Shown piece after piece: positions 16,237-25,123 of a stretch of DNA of 64,000 nucleotides (the first letter of the stretch is position 1; every line of letters starts with the position of its first letter). The position numbers were made by a program, and so were the translations under genes. The stretch is from assembly GCF_002386445.1 (NCBI RefSeq), contig NZ_DGIR01000034.1, positions 41,135 to 105,134 on the forward strand, written 5' to 3'. The notes under the pieces were generated by a model. That model was not told the origin of the DNA, searched no databases, and saw only the letters and a program-made list of their open reading frames with translations. This DNA comes from Pseudomonas sp. UBA4617. GTDB lineage: Bacteria > Pseudomonadota > Gammaproteobacteria > Pseudomonadales > Pseudomonadaceae.

Positions 16237-18756
16237 ATGGCCAAGCCCCTCGAGGAATACGCGCGCAAACGCGATTTCAACGCCACGCCCGAACCCAGCG
16301 GCGAGCAGAAGCGTACCCGGCGCGCCCATGCCCTGCAGTTCTGCATCCAGAAGCACGATGCCAGCCACCTGCATTACGATTTCCGCCTGGAACTGGATGG
16401 CACGTTGAAGAGCTGGGCCATCCCCAAAGGCCCATCGCTCGACCCCAAGGTGCGCCGCCTGGCCGTGCACGTCGAAGACCACCCGTTGGACTACGCCGAT
16501 TTCGAAGGCCACATCCCCGAAGGGCATTATGGTGCAGGCGACGTGATTGTCTGGGATCGCGGCATCTGGGAGCCGGAGGGTGACGCCCGCGAGGCTTATG
16601 CCAAAGGCAAACTGCGTTTCCGCCTGCAGGGCGAAAAGCTCAGCGGTGTCTGGAACCTTTTCCGCACCCACCTGGCCGGGAAGAAGGAGCAGTGGATGCT
16701 GGTCAAGTCCCACGACAGCCAGGCGCGCAGCGAAAGCGAATACAGCATCGTCGACGCGCAGCCCGACAGCGTGCTCAGCGACCGTACCCTGCTGCCCAAG
16801 CGTGGCAGCGGCAAGCCGGCCAAGGCCAAGGCCAAGCCGGCAGCCGGCAAACGCTCGGCCACAGGTAAAACTGCGCCGTTGCCAGACCTGTTGCAACCGC
16901 AGCTGGCCACGCTGGTCGACTCGCCACCGGCAGGCGACTGGCGCTACGAAGTGAAGTTCGACGGCTACCGCATCCTGGCGCGCATCGACGGCGATGACAT
17001 TCGCCTGTTTACTCGCAACGGTCATGACTGGAGCGAGAAAATGCCGCGCCAGGTGGCTGCCCTGCGTCAACTTGGGGTTGACTCGGCCTGGCTGGATGGC
17101 GAGATGGTGGTGAACAACGAGCACGGGGTGGCGGACTTCCAGGCCCTGCAGAACGCGTTCGACACCGCCCACGACGAACAGATCACCTATTACCTGTTCG
17201 ACCTGCCGTTTCTCGGCGGCCGTGACCTGCGCCAGGTGCCGCTGCAGGACCGGCGCGAAACGCTTCGCCAGTTGCTGGAAGCCAATGAGTCGGACAACCT
17301 GCTGTTCTCGGCCGATTTCGACCAGCCGGTGGAGTCACTTCTGGACAGTGCCTGCCGCCTGGACCTGGAGGGGCTGATCGGCAAACGCGTGGACAGCACC
17401 TACGTCGGGCGGCGCAGCGCCGACTGGGTCAAGCTCAAGTGCAAGAAACGCCAGGAATTCGTGATCGTCGGCTTTACCGAGCCGAAAGGCAGCCGCAATG
17501 GCTTCGGTGCCCTGCTGCTGGCACTGCATGACAACGACAGCGGTGAGTTGCGTTACGCCGGCAAGGTCGGCACCGGCTTCAGCGCCACGACGCTGGAGAG
17601 CATCCATGCGCGGCTCAAACCGCTCGAAATCGCCAAGCCCGCCCTGCCCAAGCCTCCTACCGGGGCTGAGGCCCGCGGCGTGCACTGGCTGAAGCCACAC
17701 TTGCTGGCCGAAGTGGCCTACGCGCAGATGACCCGCGAAGGAATCGTGCGCCATTCGGTATTCCACGGCCTGCGCGACGACAAACCGGCCACCGCCATCG
17801 ACCTGGAGCGCGCCATGCCCGGCAACACCTTGCCCAAAACCAAAGCCAAAGCCACAGCCAAGCCCGGCAAGACCCCGGAGCACATGGCAGACCTGCGCCT
17901 GACCCATCCCGAGCGCGTCATCGACGCCAGCAGCGGCGCCACCAAGCGTGACGTGGCGGAGTATTACGCCGAGGTCAGCCAGTGGATCCTGCCGCAGCTC
18001 AAGGACCGCCCGGTGGCTTTGGTACGCGCCCCTGACGGGCTGGCAGGCGAGTTGTTCTTCCAGAAAAACGCCGGCCAGCTGCACATCCCCAATGTGCTCA
18101 GCTATGACAAAGCCGAAGCCGGCCAGGCGGCGATGATCATCAATCGTCCCGATACCCTGCTGGGCGCCGTGCAGATGAACATGCTCGAATTGCACACCTG
18201 GAACGGCACCGACAAGGACTTCGACAAGCCCGACCGCTTCGTCCTCGATCTCGACCCGGACCCCGCGCTGCCCTGGAAAGCCATGCTGGAGGCCACCCAG
18301 CTGACCTTGACCCTGCTCGACGAGCTGGGCCTGAAGGTGTTTCTGAAAACCAGCGGCGGCAAAGGCATCCATGTGGTCGTGCCGCTGACCCGCAAAGCCA
18401 GCTGGGACGAGGTGAAAGACTTCAGCCACGCCATCGTCAATTACCTGGCCAGGCTGTTCCCCGAGCGCCTGAGTGCCGTGTCCGGGCCGAAGAACCGCGT
18501 GGGGCGCATCTTCATCGACTATCTGCGCAACGGCAAGGGCGCCACCACCGCCTGCGCCTACTCGATGCGGGCGCGCGAAGGGTTGCCGGTGTCGGTGCCG
18601 ATCTGGCGGGAAGAGCTTGCCCAGCTGAAGGGCGCCAACCAATGGAACATCCACAATCTGCGAGAGCGCCTGGCGGAAGTCGACGACCCCTGGGCGGACA
18701 TGGGCAAGATGCGTCAGTCGATCACCGCGCGCATGCGCAAGCTGCTGGGCCAGTAG
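16237..18756 (+). CDS. ligD: Multifunctional DNA ligase D (LigD)
   Basis: An 839-residue non-homologous end-joining enzyme, nearly the same length as P. aeruginosa LigD (840). Order: 3'-phosphoesterase (~1-175; KHDASHLHYDFRLE, DHPLDY, IPEGHYGAGDV), a Lys/Ala-rich linker (~190-215), ATP-dependent ligase (~225-520; nucleotidyl Lys in EVKFDGYR, WLDGEMVV, EGLIGKR), then an archaeo-eukaryotic-primase-type polymerase (~545-839; DLDPD metal ligands, SGGKGIHVVVPL). ATG 16237 is the first codon giving the normal PE-domain start. It is convergent with ku 36 bp away, so the pair are not in one operon. All catalytic motifs I can check are present. Confidence 0.95.
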   Translation: MAKPLEEYARKRDFNATPEPSGEQKRTRRAHALQFCIQKHDASHLHYDFRLELDGTLKSWAIPKGPSLDPKVRRLAVHVEDHPLDYADFEGHIPEGHYGAGDVIVWDRGIWEPEGDAREAYAKGKLRFRLQGEKLSGVWNLFRTHLAGKKEQWMLVKSHDSQARSESEYSIVDAQPDSVLSDRTLLPKRGSGKPAKAKAKPAAGKRSATGKTAPLPDLLQPQLATLVDSPPAGDWRYEVKFDGYRILARIDGDDIRLFTRNGHDWSEKMPRQVAALRQLGVDSAWLDGEMVVNNEHGVADFQALQNAFDTAHDEQITYYLFDLPFLGGRDLRQVPLQDRRETLRQLLEANESDNLLFSADFDQPVESLLDSACRLDLEGLIGKRVDSTYVGRRSADWVKLKCKKRQEFVIVGFTEPKGSRNGFGALLLALHDNDSGELRYAGKVGTGFSATTLESIHARLKPLEIAKPALPKPPTGAEARGVHWLKPHLLAEVAYAQMTREGIVRHSVFHGLRDDKPATAIDLERAMPGNTLPKTKAKATAKPGKTPEHMADLRLTHPERVIDASSGATKRDVAEYYAEVSQWILPQLKDRPVALVRAPDGLAGELFFQKNAGQLHIPNVLSYDKAEAGQAAMIINRPDTLLGAVQMNMLELHTWNGTDKDFDKPDRFVLDLDPDPALPWKAMLEATQLTLTLLDELGLKVFLKTSGGKGIHVVVPLTRKASWDEVKDFSHAIVNYLARLFPERLSAVSGPKNRVGRIFIDYLRNGKGATTACAYSMRAREGLPVSVPIWREELAQLKGANQWNIHNLRERLAEVDDPWADMGKMRQSITARMRKLLGQ

Positions 18757-18791
18757 GAAGCTGGCCTGGCAACTGGCTCGGTTGAGGAAAG

Positions 18792-19652
18792 TCAGGACGC
18801 CTTGCGCGTGCGCTTGGCGGGCTTCTTCTCTGCCGCCGGCTTTTTCTTGCCGGGCGCCCCGCCCTTGCCGCCAAGGCTGCGCTTGAGCAGCTCGGTAAGG
18901 TCGATGATATCGGCACCTTTTTCCGTGCCGGTTGCCTCGCCTGTTTCCACCGTTTCGATCTTGCCTTTGCTGGCCTTTTCTTCCACGAGGTCGAGGATGG
19001 TCTGGCGGAAGGCGTCATGATATTCATCTGGCGACCAGGCACCGCTCATGTCCTCGACCAGCCGCTTGGCCATCTCCAGCTCGCGCTTGTCCACCTTGGC
19101 TTCGGTGACGCTGCTGTCCAGCTCCAGCGTGTCCAGCCCACGCACCTCTTCCGGCCAGCGCAGGGTAATCATCACCAGCGCCTCGTCCAGCGGCCGCAGC
19201 AAGGCCAGGTGCTGGCGGGTATGCAACACCACCGTGGCCAACGCCACCTTGCCGGTGCTGGCCAGGGTTTCACGCAGCAATGCGTAGACCTTGCCGCCAC
19301 GCCGGTCGGGGCTGAGGTAATAAGGCGTGTCGAAATGCTGCAGGGGAATATCACCGGCTTCGACGAAGGAAAAGATATCGATGGTCTGCGTCGCCTCGGG
19401 GCGGGCCTTGCGGATCTCTTCCTCGCTGATCACCACATAGCGGCCCTTTTCATACTCCACCCCTTTGACGATGTTTTCCTTGTCGATTTCCTTGCCGGTG
19501 ACCTTGTTCACCCGCTTGTAGCCCACCGGTTCCATGCTGCGCTTGTCGAGCCAGTCGAAGTCCACACGCTCGGTGCGCACTGCGGTATTCAGGGCCACGG
19601 GGATGTGCACGAGGCCAAAGCTGATGGCGCCTTTCCAGATTGCCCTTGCCAT
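18792..19652 (-). CDS. ku: Non-homologous end-joining protein Ku
   Basis: A 286-residue bacterial Ku that forms a homodimeric ring on DNA ends and recruits LigD. The N-terminus MARAIWKGAISFGLVHIPV is diagnostic; the core includes KRSMEPVGYKRVNK and FDTPYYLSPD. The last ~25 residues are a Lys/Ala/Pro-rich tail (GKKKPAAEKKPAKRTRKAS), the basic extension known to aid DNA binding in Ku of this type. Met 19652 is chosen with GGGGGCAG upstream; the longer frame adds 12 non-conserved residues. It is convergent with ligD and monocistronic. Confidence 0.95.
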   Translation of the reverse strand: MARAIWKGAISFGLVHIPVALNTAVRTERVDFDWLDKRSMEPVGYKRVNKVTGKEIDKENIVKGVEYEKGRYVVISEEEIRKARPEATQTIDIFSFVEAGDIPLQHFDTPYYLSPDRRGGKVYALLRETLASTGKVALATVVLHTRQHLALLRPLDEALVMITLRWPEEVRGLDTLELDSSVTEAKVDKRELEMAKRLVEDMSGAWSPDEYHDAFRQTILDLVEEKASKGKIETVETGEATGTEKGADIIDLTELLKRSLGGKGGAPGKKKPAAEKKPAKRTRKAS

Positions 19653-19726
19653 GAATCTGCCCCCCGGGTTGCCTTGTCGATACCACAAGTGACTGCACCC
19701 AGCCGCGAAGGTTTAGCCGGCCAGCC

Positions 19727-20632
19727 CTATGGCAGCGGATTGCCGCCGGTCACGCCGAACACCTCGCCGGTAATGTAGCTGGACTCCTGGCTGGCCAGCA
19801 GCACGTACACCGGCGCGCACTCGGCCGGCTGGCCAGGGCGCTTCATTGGCGTCTGTGCGCCGAATTCGGGGATTTTCTCCGGCGGCTGGCCGCCACTGGG
19901 CTGCAGTACCGTCCAGATCGGCCCCGGGGCCACGGCGTTGACCCGGATGCCGCGCTCGATCACTTGCTTGGCCAAGGCCTTGGTGAAGGCAACGATGGCG
20001 GCCTTGGTGGTGGCATAGTCGAGCAAGGTGGCCGATGGCTGGTAGGACTGGATCGAGGCCGTGTTGATGATGGTGGCGCCCGCCGGCATCAGCGGTACCG
20101 CAGCCTGGCACAGCCAGAACAGTGCGTAGACATTGGTTTTCAGGGTGTGGTCGAACTGCTCGTGGGTGATCTGGCTGATGTCCTTGCGCGCCTCCTGCTT
20201 GCCGGCGACATTGACCAGAATGTCCAGGCCACCGAGCTGTTCGTGAGCCTGCTCGACCAGTTCCTTGCAGAACTGCTCGTCCTTGAGGTCGCCGGCAATC
20301 GCAACCACCTTGCGGCCTTCGGCTTCGATCAGCTTGATCACCTCACGGGCATCGGGTTGCTCGATGGGCATGTAGTTCAGCGCGATGTCAGCCCCTTCGC
20401 GGGCAAAGGCGATCGCGACTGCGCGGCCGATACCAGAGTCTGCGCCGGTGATCAGCGCCTTGCGCCCGGCCAGGCGGCCGAACCCTTTGTAGCTGGCTTC
20501 GCCGTGGTCGGGCTTGGGCTGCATGTTGACGTCCAGGCCGGGCGCGGGTTGGCCCTGGGCCGGAAACGGTGGGTGCGGATACTGGGTCAGCGGGTTCTGC
20601 ATGCTGAACTGGTCTTTGGGTTTGTTGGGCAT
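19727..20632 (-). CDS. SDR-family oxidoreductase (YghA-like)
   Basis: A 301-residue short-chain dehydrogenase. A ~45-residue Pro/Gln-rich N-terminal extension (QNPLTQYPHPPFPAQGQPAP) is the signature of the YghA/GsiB-type stress SDRs. The cofactor motif is GADSGIGRAVAIAFA; the catalytic residues are Ser in NTASIQSY and Tyr/Lys in YATTKAA; and NVAGKQ replaces the usual NNAG. GAGGAG precedes ATG 20632. In P. aeruginosa a similar SDR also sits near metallothionein, LigD and Ku, pointing to a conserved stationary-phase stress block. Substrate unknown; NADP preference cannot be assigned. Confidence 0.87.
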   Translation of the reverse strand: MPNKPKDQFSMQNPLTQYPHPPFPAQGQPAPGLDVNMQPKPDHGEASYKGFGRLAGRKALITGADSGIGRAVAIAFAREGADIALNYMPIEQPDAREVIKLIEAEGRKVVAIAGDLKDEQFCKELVEQAHEQLGGLDILVNVAGKQEARKDISQITHEQFDHTLKTNVYALFWLCQAAVPLMPAGATIINTASIQSYQPSATLLDYATTKAAIVAFTKALAKQVIERGIRVNAVAPGPIWTVLQPSGGQPPEKIPEFGAQTPMKRPGQPAECAPVYVLLASQESSYITGEVFGVTGGNPLP

Positions 20633-20744
20633 GGGAGCCACTCCTCTGCTGAAATCGGGCTGGCCCGCAAAAGGGCCGATACCGGTTTCGAGGACAACCC
20701 CCGGTCGATGGTTTGCAAAACCTGGCGCTAGCGCCGACCAGCGG

Positions 20745-21329
20745 TCACACCTGGCTGAACAACACCCGCTTGAATGCCTGCGCCGCCAGGTGCACCTGCA
20801 CCGCCCAGTCCCCGGCCGCATCGCTGCCGGCATCGTCGGAGATATATTTCAGGCAGACGAAGGGAATGCCTTCGCTGCGCGCGATCAAGGCCAGCACGTA
20901 GGCCTCCATGTCGACCACGTCGTACGGTGCGTCGCCGTGGTTGATCTCGAAACTGTCGCCACTACCGCAGGTTTCCAAGGGCAAGCCGGGGATCACCACG
21001 CCATGCTCCAGCAGTACCGGAATATCCGACAGCGGCGTTTCGTAACGGGCGAAGCCCAGCGGGGTCACATCCATGTCACGCTGCAAGAAGCGGTTGCAGC
21101 ACACCACTTCGCCTTTGCCATGGCGCAGGCTGCCAGCAGACCCCAGGTTGACGATCAGCCTGGGTTTGCTGGTGGCGATGGCTCGTGTCAGGCTGATGGC
21201 GGCATTGACCTTGCCGATGCCGGTGAACAAGGTGTTCATCCCGGCGAACACGCTGCCCGCCTCGGCCTCGAGAGCGAAGACGAACAAGGTGTCAGCCAGT
21301 GAAATATCAGGGAATTGCTGGGTCAACAT
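20745..21329 (-). CDS. Phosphorylase/nucleosidase family protein (MTA/SAH nucleosidase-like)
   Basis: A 194-residue PNP/UDP-phosphorylase superfamily protein resembling 5'-methylthioadenosine/S-adenosylhomocysteine nucleosidase, but shorter than MtnN (about 230). The three catalytic acids of that family have plausible equivalents: Glu in FALEAEAGSVF, Glu in VDMEAY, and Asp in YISDDAGSDA. The glycine-rich FTGIGKVNAA loop is present. The start is 21329 or the adjacent ATG at 21332; the ribosome site is weak. It follows the carboxylate-amine ligase gene by 49 bp on the same strand. Near a SAM-methyltransferase it may clear SAH, or it may act on an unusual nucleoside. Confidence 0.78.
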   Translation of the reverse strand: MLTQQFPDISLADTLFVFALEAEAGSVFAGMNTLFTGIGKVNAAISLTRAIATSKPRLIVNLGSAGSLRHGKGEVVCCNRFLQRDMDVTPLGFARYETPLSDIPVLLEHGVVIPGLPLETCGSGDSFEINHGDAPYDVVDMEAYVLALIARSEGIPFVCLKYISDDAGSDAAGDWAVQVHLAAQAFKRVLFSQV

Positions 21330-21378
21330 CATGCTTCGGGGTGTCCGGGTGGCTGGCAAAGGGCGCCGCCATTGTCGT

Positions 21379-22536
21379 TCAACCCTGCGCGATTGCAAGT
21401 GCCGTGGGGTTGCGAAGAGGGTATTTGCCGACCTCCGCCAGTACCTGGTCGACTACCAGGCGTAGCGCTTGCGACGCAGTCTTGCCGCTGCCGCGGGCGT
21501 GCTCGAAGCAGGCCAGCTGGCGGTCTGCACTGGTGCCATCGGCCACGATCCGGCGCGCATGCAGCATTGCGCGCTCGGCGTCTGCCGTGTCCACTGGAAA
21601 TGCCTCTTGCAACTGGGCGAGCCAGCCGTGGGCGGAAACAGCCTGCTGTTGCCGCTGGCCGATGAAGGAACCGTGGCGGCCATGGCGCATGGCACGCCAG
21701 TAGTTTTCCTGCGCTACCCAGCGCAGCTCGCGGGTCAGTGGCTCGGGTTCGTGCCCCCTGTGCACACAGTGCTCGACGATATGCCGGAACAACCCGGCGA
21801 TACACAGTGCATCTTCCAGGTCCGGGCACGCATCACAGATGCGCAGCTCAACGGTCGGGTAGCGCCGCGACGGGCGCACGGCCCACCAGAAGTCGCCATC
21901 CTTGGCCAGCGACCCGGTACGCTGCAGCAAGGCCCGGTAACGCTCATAGGCGGACCAGTCAGGCAACGGTTCGGGCAAGCCCATGTGTGGCCACTCGCCA
22001 CAAATCACCCGGCGGTAACTGAGGTAACCCGTATCCTGGCCGCACCATAACGGCGACGAAGTGCTCAGCACCAGCAGCAGCGGCAGCCACGGCACCAGGC
22101 GATTGATCAGTTGCATTCGGTCGCACCCTTCCGGCACGCCGACATGCACATGCAAGCCATTGACCAGGCTGCGTCGCGCCACGTGCTGGTAGTCATCGAA
22201 CAACTGCCGGTAATGCGCCGCGGTGGCCGGTTTCTGCTTCTGCCACTGGGCAAACGGGTGGCTGGCGGCGCCGTACAGGCCCATGCCGTCCTGCGCCAGG
22301 GCTTCGCCAAGGCGCTGCCGGCTGTGGGCAAGGAACTCCCGTGCCTGGTGAAGGTTGGCGAATACCGGGGACGCCACTTCGATCTGGCTGCGGAACATCT
22401 CCTGGGCAAACGACGTGCCCAGCCCTTCCCGGCAGCGCCTGGCCACAGCTGGTAGCGGCGCAACCGGAACGCGGCCGGTGGCAAGGTCTACCAGCAGGTA
22501 TTCTTCTTCGATGCCGAAGGTGCAAGGCGCTGGCAT
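21379..22536 (-). CDS. Carboxylate-amine ligase, YbdK/GCS2 family
   Basis: A 385-residue ATP-dependent carboxylate-amine ligase of the glutamate-cysteine ligase 2 (YbdK) family. Key stretches are the N-terminal FGIEEEYLLVDL (metal/ATP-binding glutamates), SLVNGLHVHVGVPEG and PTVELRICDACPDLEDAL. YbdK itself has only weak gamma-glutamylcysteine ligase activity, and the natural substrates of most members are unknown. The start at 22536 is only six bases after the methyltransferase stop, so the two are probably coupled. The neighbours (di-iron protein, methyltransferase, nucleosidase) suggest it builds or tailors an amide-linked small molecule. This is inference. Confidence 0.85.
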   Translation of the reverse strand: MPAPCTFGIEEEYLLVDLATGRVPVAPLPAVARRCREGLGTSFAQEMFRSQIEVASPVFANLHQAREFLAHSRQRLGEALAQDGMGLYGAASHPFAQWQKQKPATAAHYRQLFDDYQHVARRSLVNGLHVHVGVPEGCDRMQLINRLVPWLPLLLVLSTSSPLWCGQDTGYLSYRRVICGEWPHMGLPEPLPDWSAYERYRALLQRTGSLAKDGDFWWAVRPSRRYPTVELRICDACPDLEDALCIAGLFRHIVEHCVHRGHEPEPLTRELRWVAQENYWRAMRHGRHGSFIGQRQQQAVSAHGWLAQLQEAFPVDTADAERAMLHARRIVADGTSADRQLACFEHARGSGKTASQALRLVVDQVLAEVGKYPLRNPTALAIAQG

Positions 22537-22542
22537 AGCGGC

Positions 22543-23496
22543 TCAGCCATTGCGGGTGACGGTGAGGGTGACTGCGGCGATGCGCTCGACCTGTTCATAG
22601 CCGCGTTCGCCCAGTTGCTCGCCGAACACGTCCGGGTCGACCTCACGGTAGACCCAGGACCACTCAGGGCCCGCCAGGCGCAGGCGGATCGCTTCGAGCA
22701 ACGGGTCCCGGCCTTCGATAATCGCCACCCCGGTATAGAGCAACAACGAGCCACCGGGGCCGAGCCGCTCGCGGGCCTGTTCGACGATGCGTAGCGATAG
22801 CTCGGCCCCCAGCGTCCCACCACCGTGACGGTAGGTGCGCTCCTGCACATCGAGCATGTACGGCGGGTTGGCGACGATCAGGTCGAACAGGCCGGTAATG
22901 CCGTCGAGCAGGTTGCTAGGCTCTACCGAGACATTGCTCAGCCCCGCCAGCGCCGCATTGATCGCGGTGTAGCGCAATGCGAGTGGGTTGATGTCCACCG
23001 CGGTGACCTGGGCGTGCGGCACGGCCTGGGCCACCAGCAAGGCACCCACACCAGTGCCGCAGCCAATGTCCACGGCATGCTCGACGCGCTTCGGGTTGCG
23101 TTGCAGGTGGTCATGGATCACCTGGGCGAAACGGTAGCTGTCCGGGCCGAAGAACACGGCGTCGCTGGCTTCGGTGGGGTAAGCCGAGTGCACCAGCAGC
23201 AAGTTTTCGATGGTGGACCAGCGCACAGTGCTCACCAACCACTCACCCCGCGTGGCCAGCACCTGAGCCTGGCGTAGCTGATCCAGCTCGTCGGCAGACA
23301 CCAGCGACGCGGGAAACGGGCGGCTCCAGCCGAATACATCGCGCAGTGTCCTCGCCCGCTCCGCCCCCGGGCGAGCATTGACCCGGGCATGGGTGGCCGG
23401 GGTGACACAGGTGAAGCGGTAGCCGTCGGCACGCAGGCGCTTGCCCAACTGCAGCAAAGCCTGGTCTGCCTGGATCTGTCGTGGGTCAAGCTGCAT
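22543..23496 (-). CDS. Class I SAM-dependent methyltransferase (PrmC-like fold)
   Basis: A 317-residue methyltransferase. The SAM-binding motif is VDIGCGTGVGALL (~142-154), followed by VTAVDINPLAL and the catalytic (D/N)PPY motif as DLIVANPPYMLD (~210). The NPPY motif belongs to N-methylating enzymes acting on Gln side chains or nucleobases, so an amide or amine nitrogen is the likely acceptor. A ~100-residue N-terminal domain is not one I can name. ATG 23496 shares one base with the stop of the upstream gene (TGATG). Target unknown. Confidence 0.82.
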   Translation of the reverse strand: MQLDPRQIQADQALLQLGKRLRADGYRFTCVTPATHARVNARPGAERARTLRDVFGWSRPFPASLVSADELDQLRQAQVLATRGEWLVSTVRWSTIENLLLVHSAYPTEASDAVFFGPDSYRFAQVIHDHLQRNPKRVEHAVDIGCGTGVGALLVAQAVPHAQVTAVDINPLALRYTAINAALAGLSNVSVEPSNLLDGITGLFDLIVANPPYMLDVQERTYRHGGGTLGAELSLRIVEQARERLGPGGSLLLYTGVAIIEGRDPLLEAIRLRLAGPEWSWVYREVDPDVFGEQLGERGYEQVERIAAVTLTVTRNG

Positions 23497-24842
23497 CAGC
23501 GAGGTTCCTCCTGGGCCAGGCCGGTGGCCCGCAGGTAGCCCTGGGTCGCCAGCAATCCTTCCGGTGTGGCATGACGGTTACCGGCCATGCTGTCGATCAA
23601 GGCCTCGATGTCGGCCTCGATGTCGGTTTCCTGCGTTGTGCGCTCCAGTGGTGCATCAAGCTGCAATGACGCTTCCCAGCGGCCCGGCATCACCCGTGAG
23701 ACAGGGGCTTGCCAGCCCGCCGCGATCCAGTCGTGCCACAGTTGTTTTTCGTAGGCGGTGAACACACCGTACATGGGCGCCGCCGGGCCGTCGATGAGGG
23801 CCCACCAGCGGCTGTTGCCTGGCGCCTCACCGCGGCGGATCCAGCCCTGCGCTTGCAACGCATCGAGGAACGCGGGCATGCAGCCTGGCTCGGCCAGCCA
23901 CTGGTTGACGGTGCGCTTCTGCAGGCGGCAATGGTCGGAATGCATGAACTGCCCGAAGTGTCGCTTGTGCTCAAGTACTCGTAGCAGCTCGGCCTCCAGC
24001 TCGAAGCTGTTGATCAGGCTGGGCGTATCGACACCCAGGTCATTCAGGCGGTAGCCCAGGCGAACGCGTTGGTAGAAAGCGCCCACATCATCCGCCGGGC
24101 ACAACTGGCGCAGCGCCTGGATGGACAGGTGCGCATGCCCGCTCGCGGCGTTGTCGATGGTCACGTGCAACTGGAAGTAATGGCCATCGATGCCCAGTTC
24201 CGCCAGTTCGTAGGTGGTGATCAGCAAATGCAGTGGCGGTTGTTCGTAGCCCAGGTTGTAGCCGATGAGCTCGGCAAGGAAGTCGTCGGCGTTCCGCCCC
24301 AGGGCCAGTTGCAAGACGCCTTGCAGGTAACGCTGGTCGTCCAGTTCAGGCAGGTCGAGACAGCCCAGCCGGCTCAGCAGGCGTTGGTAGATCAGTACGT
24401 GGTTGCAACGCGGATCGCCACCGCCCAATTCTTCCAGGTAGGTACGGATCAGGCCGTGATAACGCGGATCACGCCACTGCCGCAAGGTGCCATGCAGCCA
24501 TGCCCCGTCCACTGCCTTGGTGGGGGCGACTTGCTGCAGGAACCACAATGCCTGGGCGCGATTGGCAAAGTAGCGCCGTGGGCTGCCCTGGCGGCGTTGC
24601 GCCAGATAGGCTGCGTAGGCTTCAGCGACCTGTGCAGCATGCCCGGCGCTCCAGGCTTCCAGGTGCTCAGGGTGGGCAGGCAGGCTATCCTGCATACCTT
24701 GCACCCGAGCCAATTGTTCGCGCAACCACGCGGCGCTCTCGGCGTCACTGCCGGCCAGCAATGCCTGGTAACGGGCGTGCAGGCTGGGCCATTTCGCCGA
24801 AGCCGGTACCTTCGCGGCGGTCTTGCGGGTCATCACCGTCAT
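23496..24842 (-). CDS. Iron-containing redox enzyme (haem-oxygenase-like di-iron oxidase family)
   Basis: A 448-residue protein whose middle third has the metal-ligand pattern of haem-oxygenase-like di-iron oxidases (HDOs): Glu138 with His148 (EELGGGDPRCNH), then Glu200 (LGYE), Glu212/Glu215, His221, His226, Asp230 and His236 in YELAELGIDGHYFQLHVTID. Known HDOs (for example UndA, BesC, SznF) carry out O2-dependent C-C cleavage or N-oxygenation on amino or fatty acids. The C-terminal ~150 residues are a separate domain I do not recognise. AAGGA precedes ATG 24842. It is the first enzyme of the run and is directly coupled to the methyltransferase. Confidence 0.75.
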   Translation of the reverse strand: MTVMTRKTAAKVPASAKWPSLHARYQALLAGSDAESAAWLREQLARVQGMQDSLPAHPEHLEAWSAGHAAQVAEAYAAYLAQRRQGSPRRYFANRAQALWFLQQVAPTKAVDGAWLHGTLRQWRDPRYHGLIRTYLEELGGGDPRCNHVLIYQRLLSRLGCLDLPELDDQRYLQGVLQLALGRNADDFLAELIGYNLGYEQPPLHLLITTYELAELGIDGHYFQLHVTIDNAASGHAHLSIQALRQLCPADDVGAFYQRVRLGYRLNDLGVDTPSLINSFELEAELLRVLEHKRHFGQFMHSDHCRLQKRTVNQWLAEPGCMPAFLDALQAQGWIRRGEAPGNSRWWALIDGPAAPMYGVFTAYEKQLWHDWIAAGWQAPVSRVMPGRWEASLQLDAPLERTTQETDIEADIEALIDSMAGNRHATPEGLLATQGYLRATGLAQEEPR

Positions 24843-24863
24843 GCCGTATTCCTTTTGCGGGTG

Positions 24864-25061
24864 TTATTGGCTGGGTTTCTGCCCGGGCATCGGTTCAGGG
24901 TCTGGCGCAGGTTGCGTAGCCGGCTTGTCGCCAGGCTGCTGCATCTGCAGGGACGGTTTGCTCTGGTCGGCATCCTTCGCGGGGTGATCGCTGTCACGGT
25001 CGAAACAGCCGCCGACCAGTGTCAGGGCGCCCAGCAGGGCTATCAGGGAAGGCAATCGCAT
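24864..25061 (-). CDS. Small putative lipoprotein
   Basis: A 65-residue lipoprotein: hydrophobic signal MRLPSLIALLGALTLVGGC with the lipobox VGGC (Cys19), then a hydrophilic Asp/Lys/Pro/Gln tail with no fold I can see. AGGAG precedes ATG 25061; the in-frame ATG seven codons earlier lacks a site. It ends 21 bp before the di-iron oxidase gene, so it probably heads the same transcript, though its composition says nothing about function. Confidence 0.65.
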   Translation of the reverse strand: MRLPSLIALLGALTLVGGCFDRDSDHPAKDADQSKPSLQMQQPGDKPATQPAPDPEPMPGQKPSQ

Positions 25062-25123
25062 GGGGGCACTCCTTTTCGGCATAAATCGCAGTGCCAGGCT
25101 ACCCCGGCACTGCGTAGCCTCAC

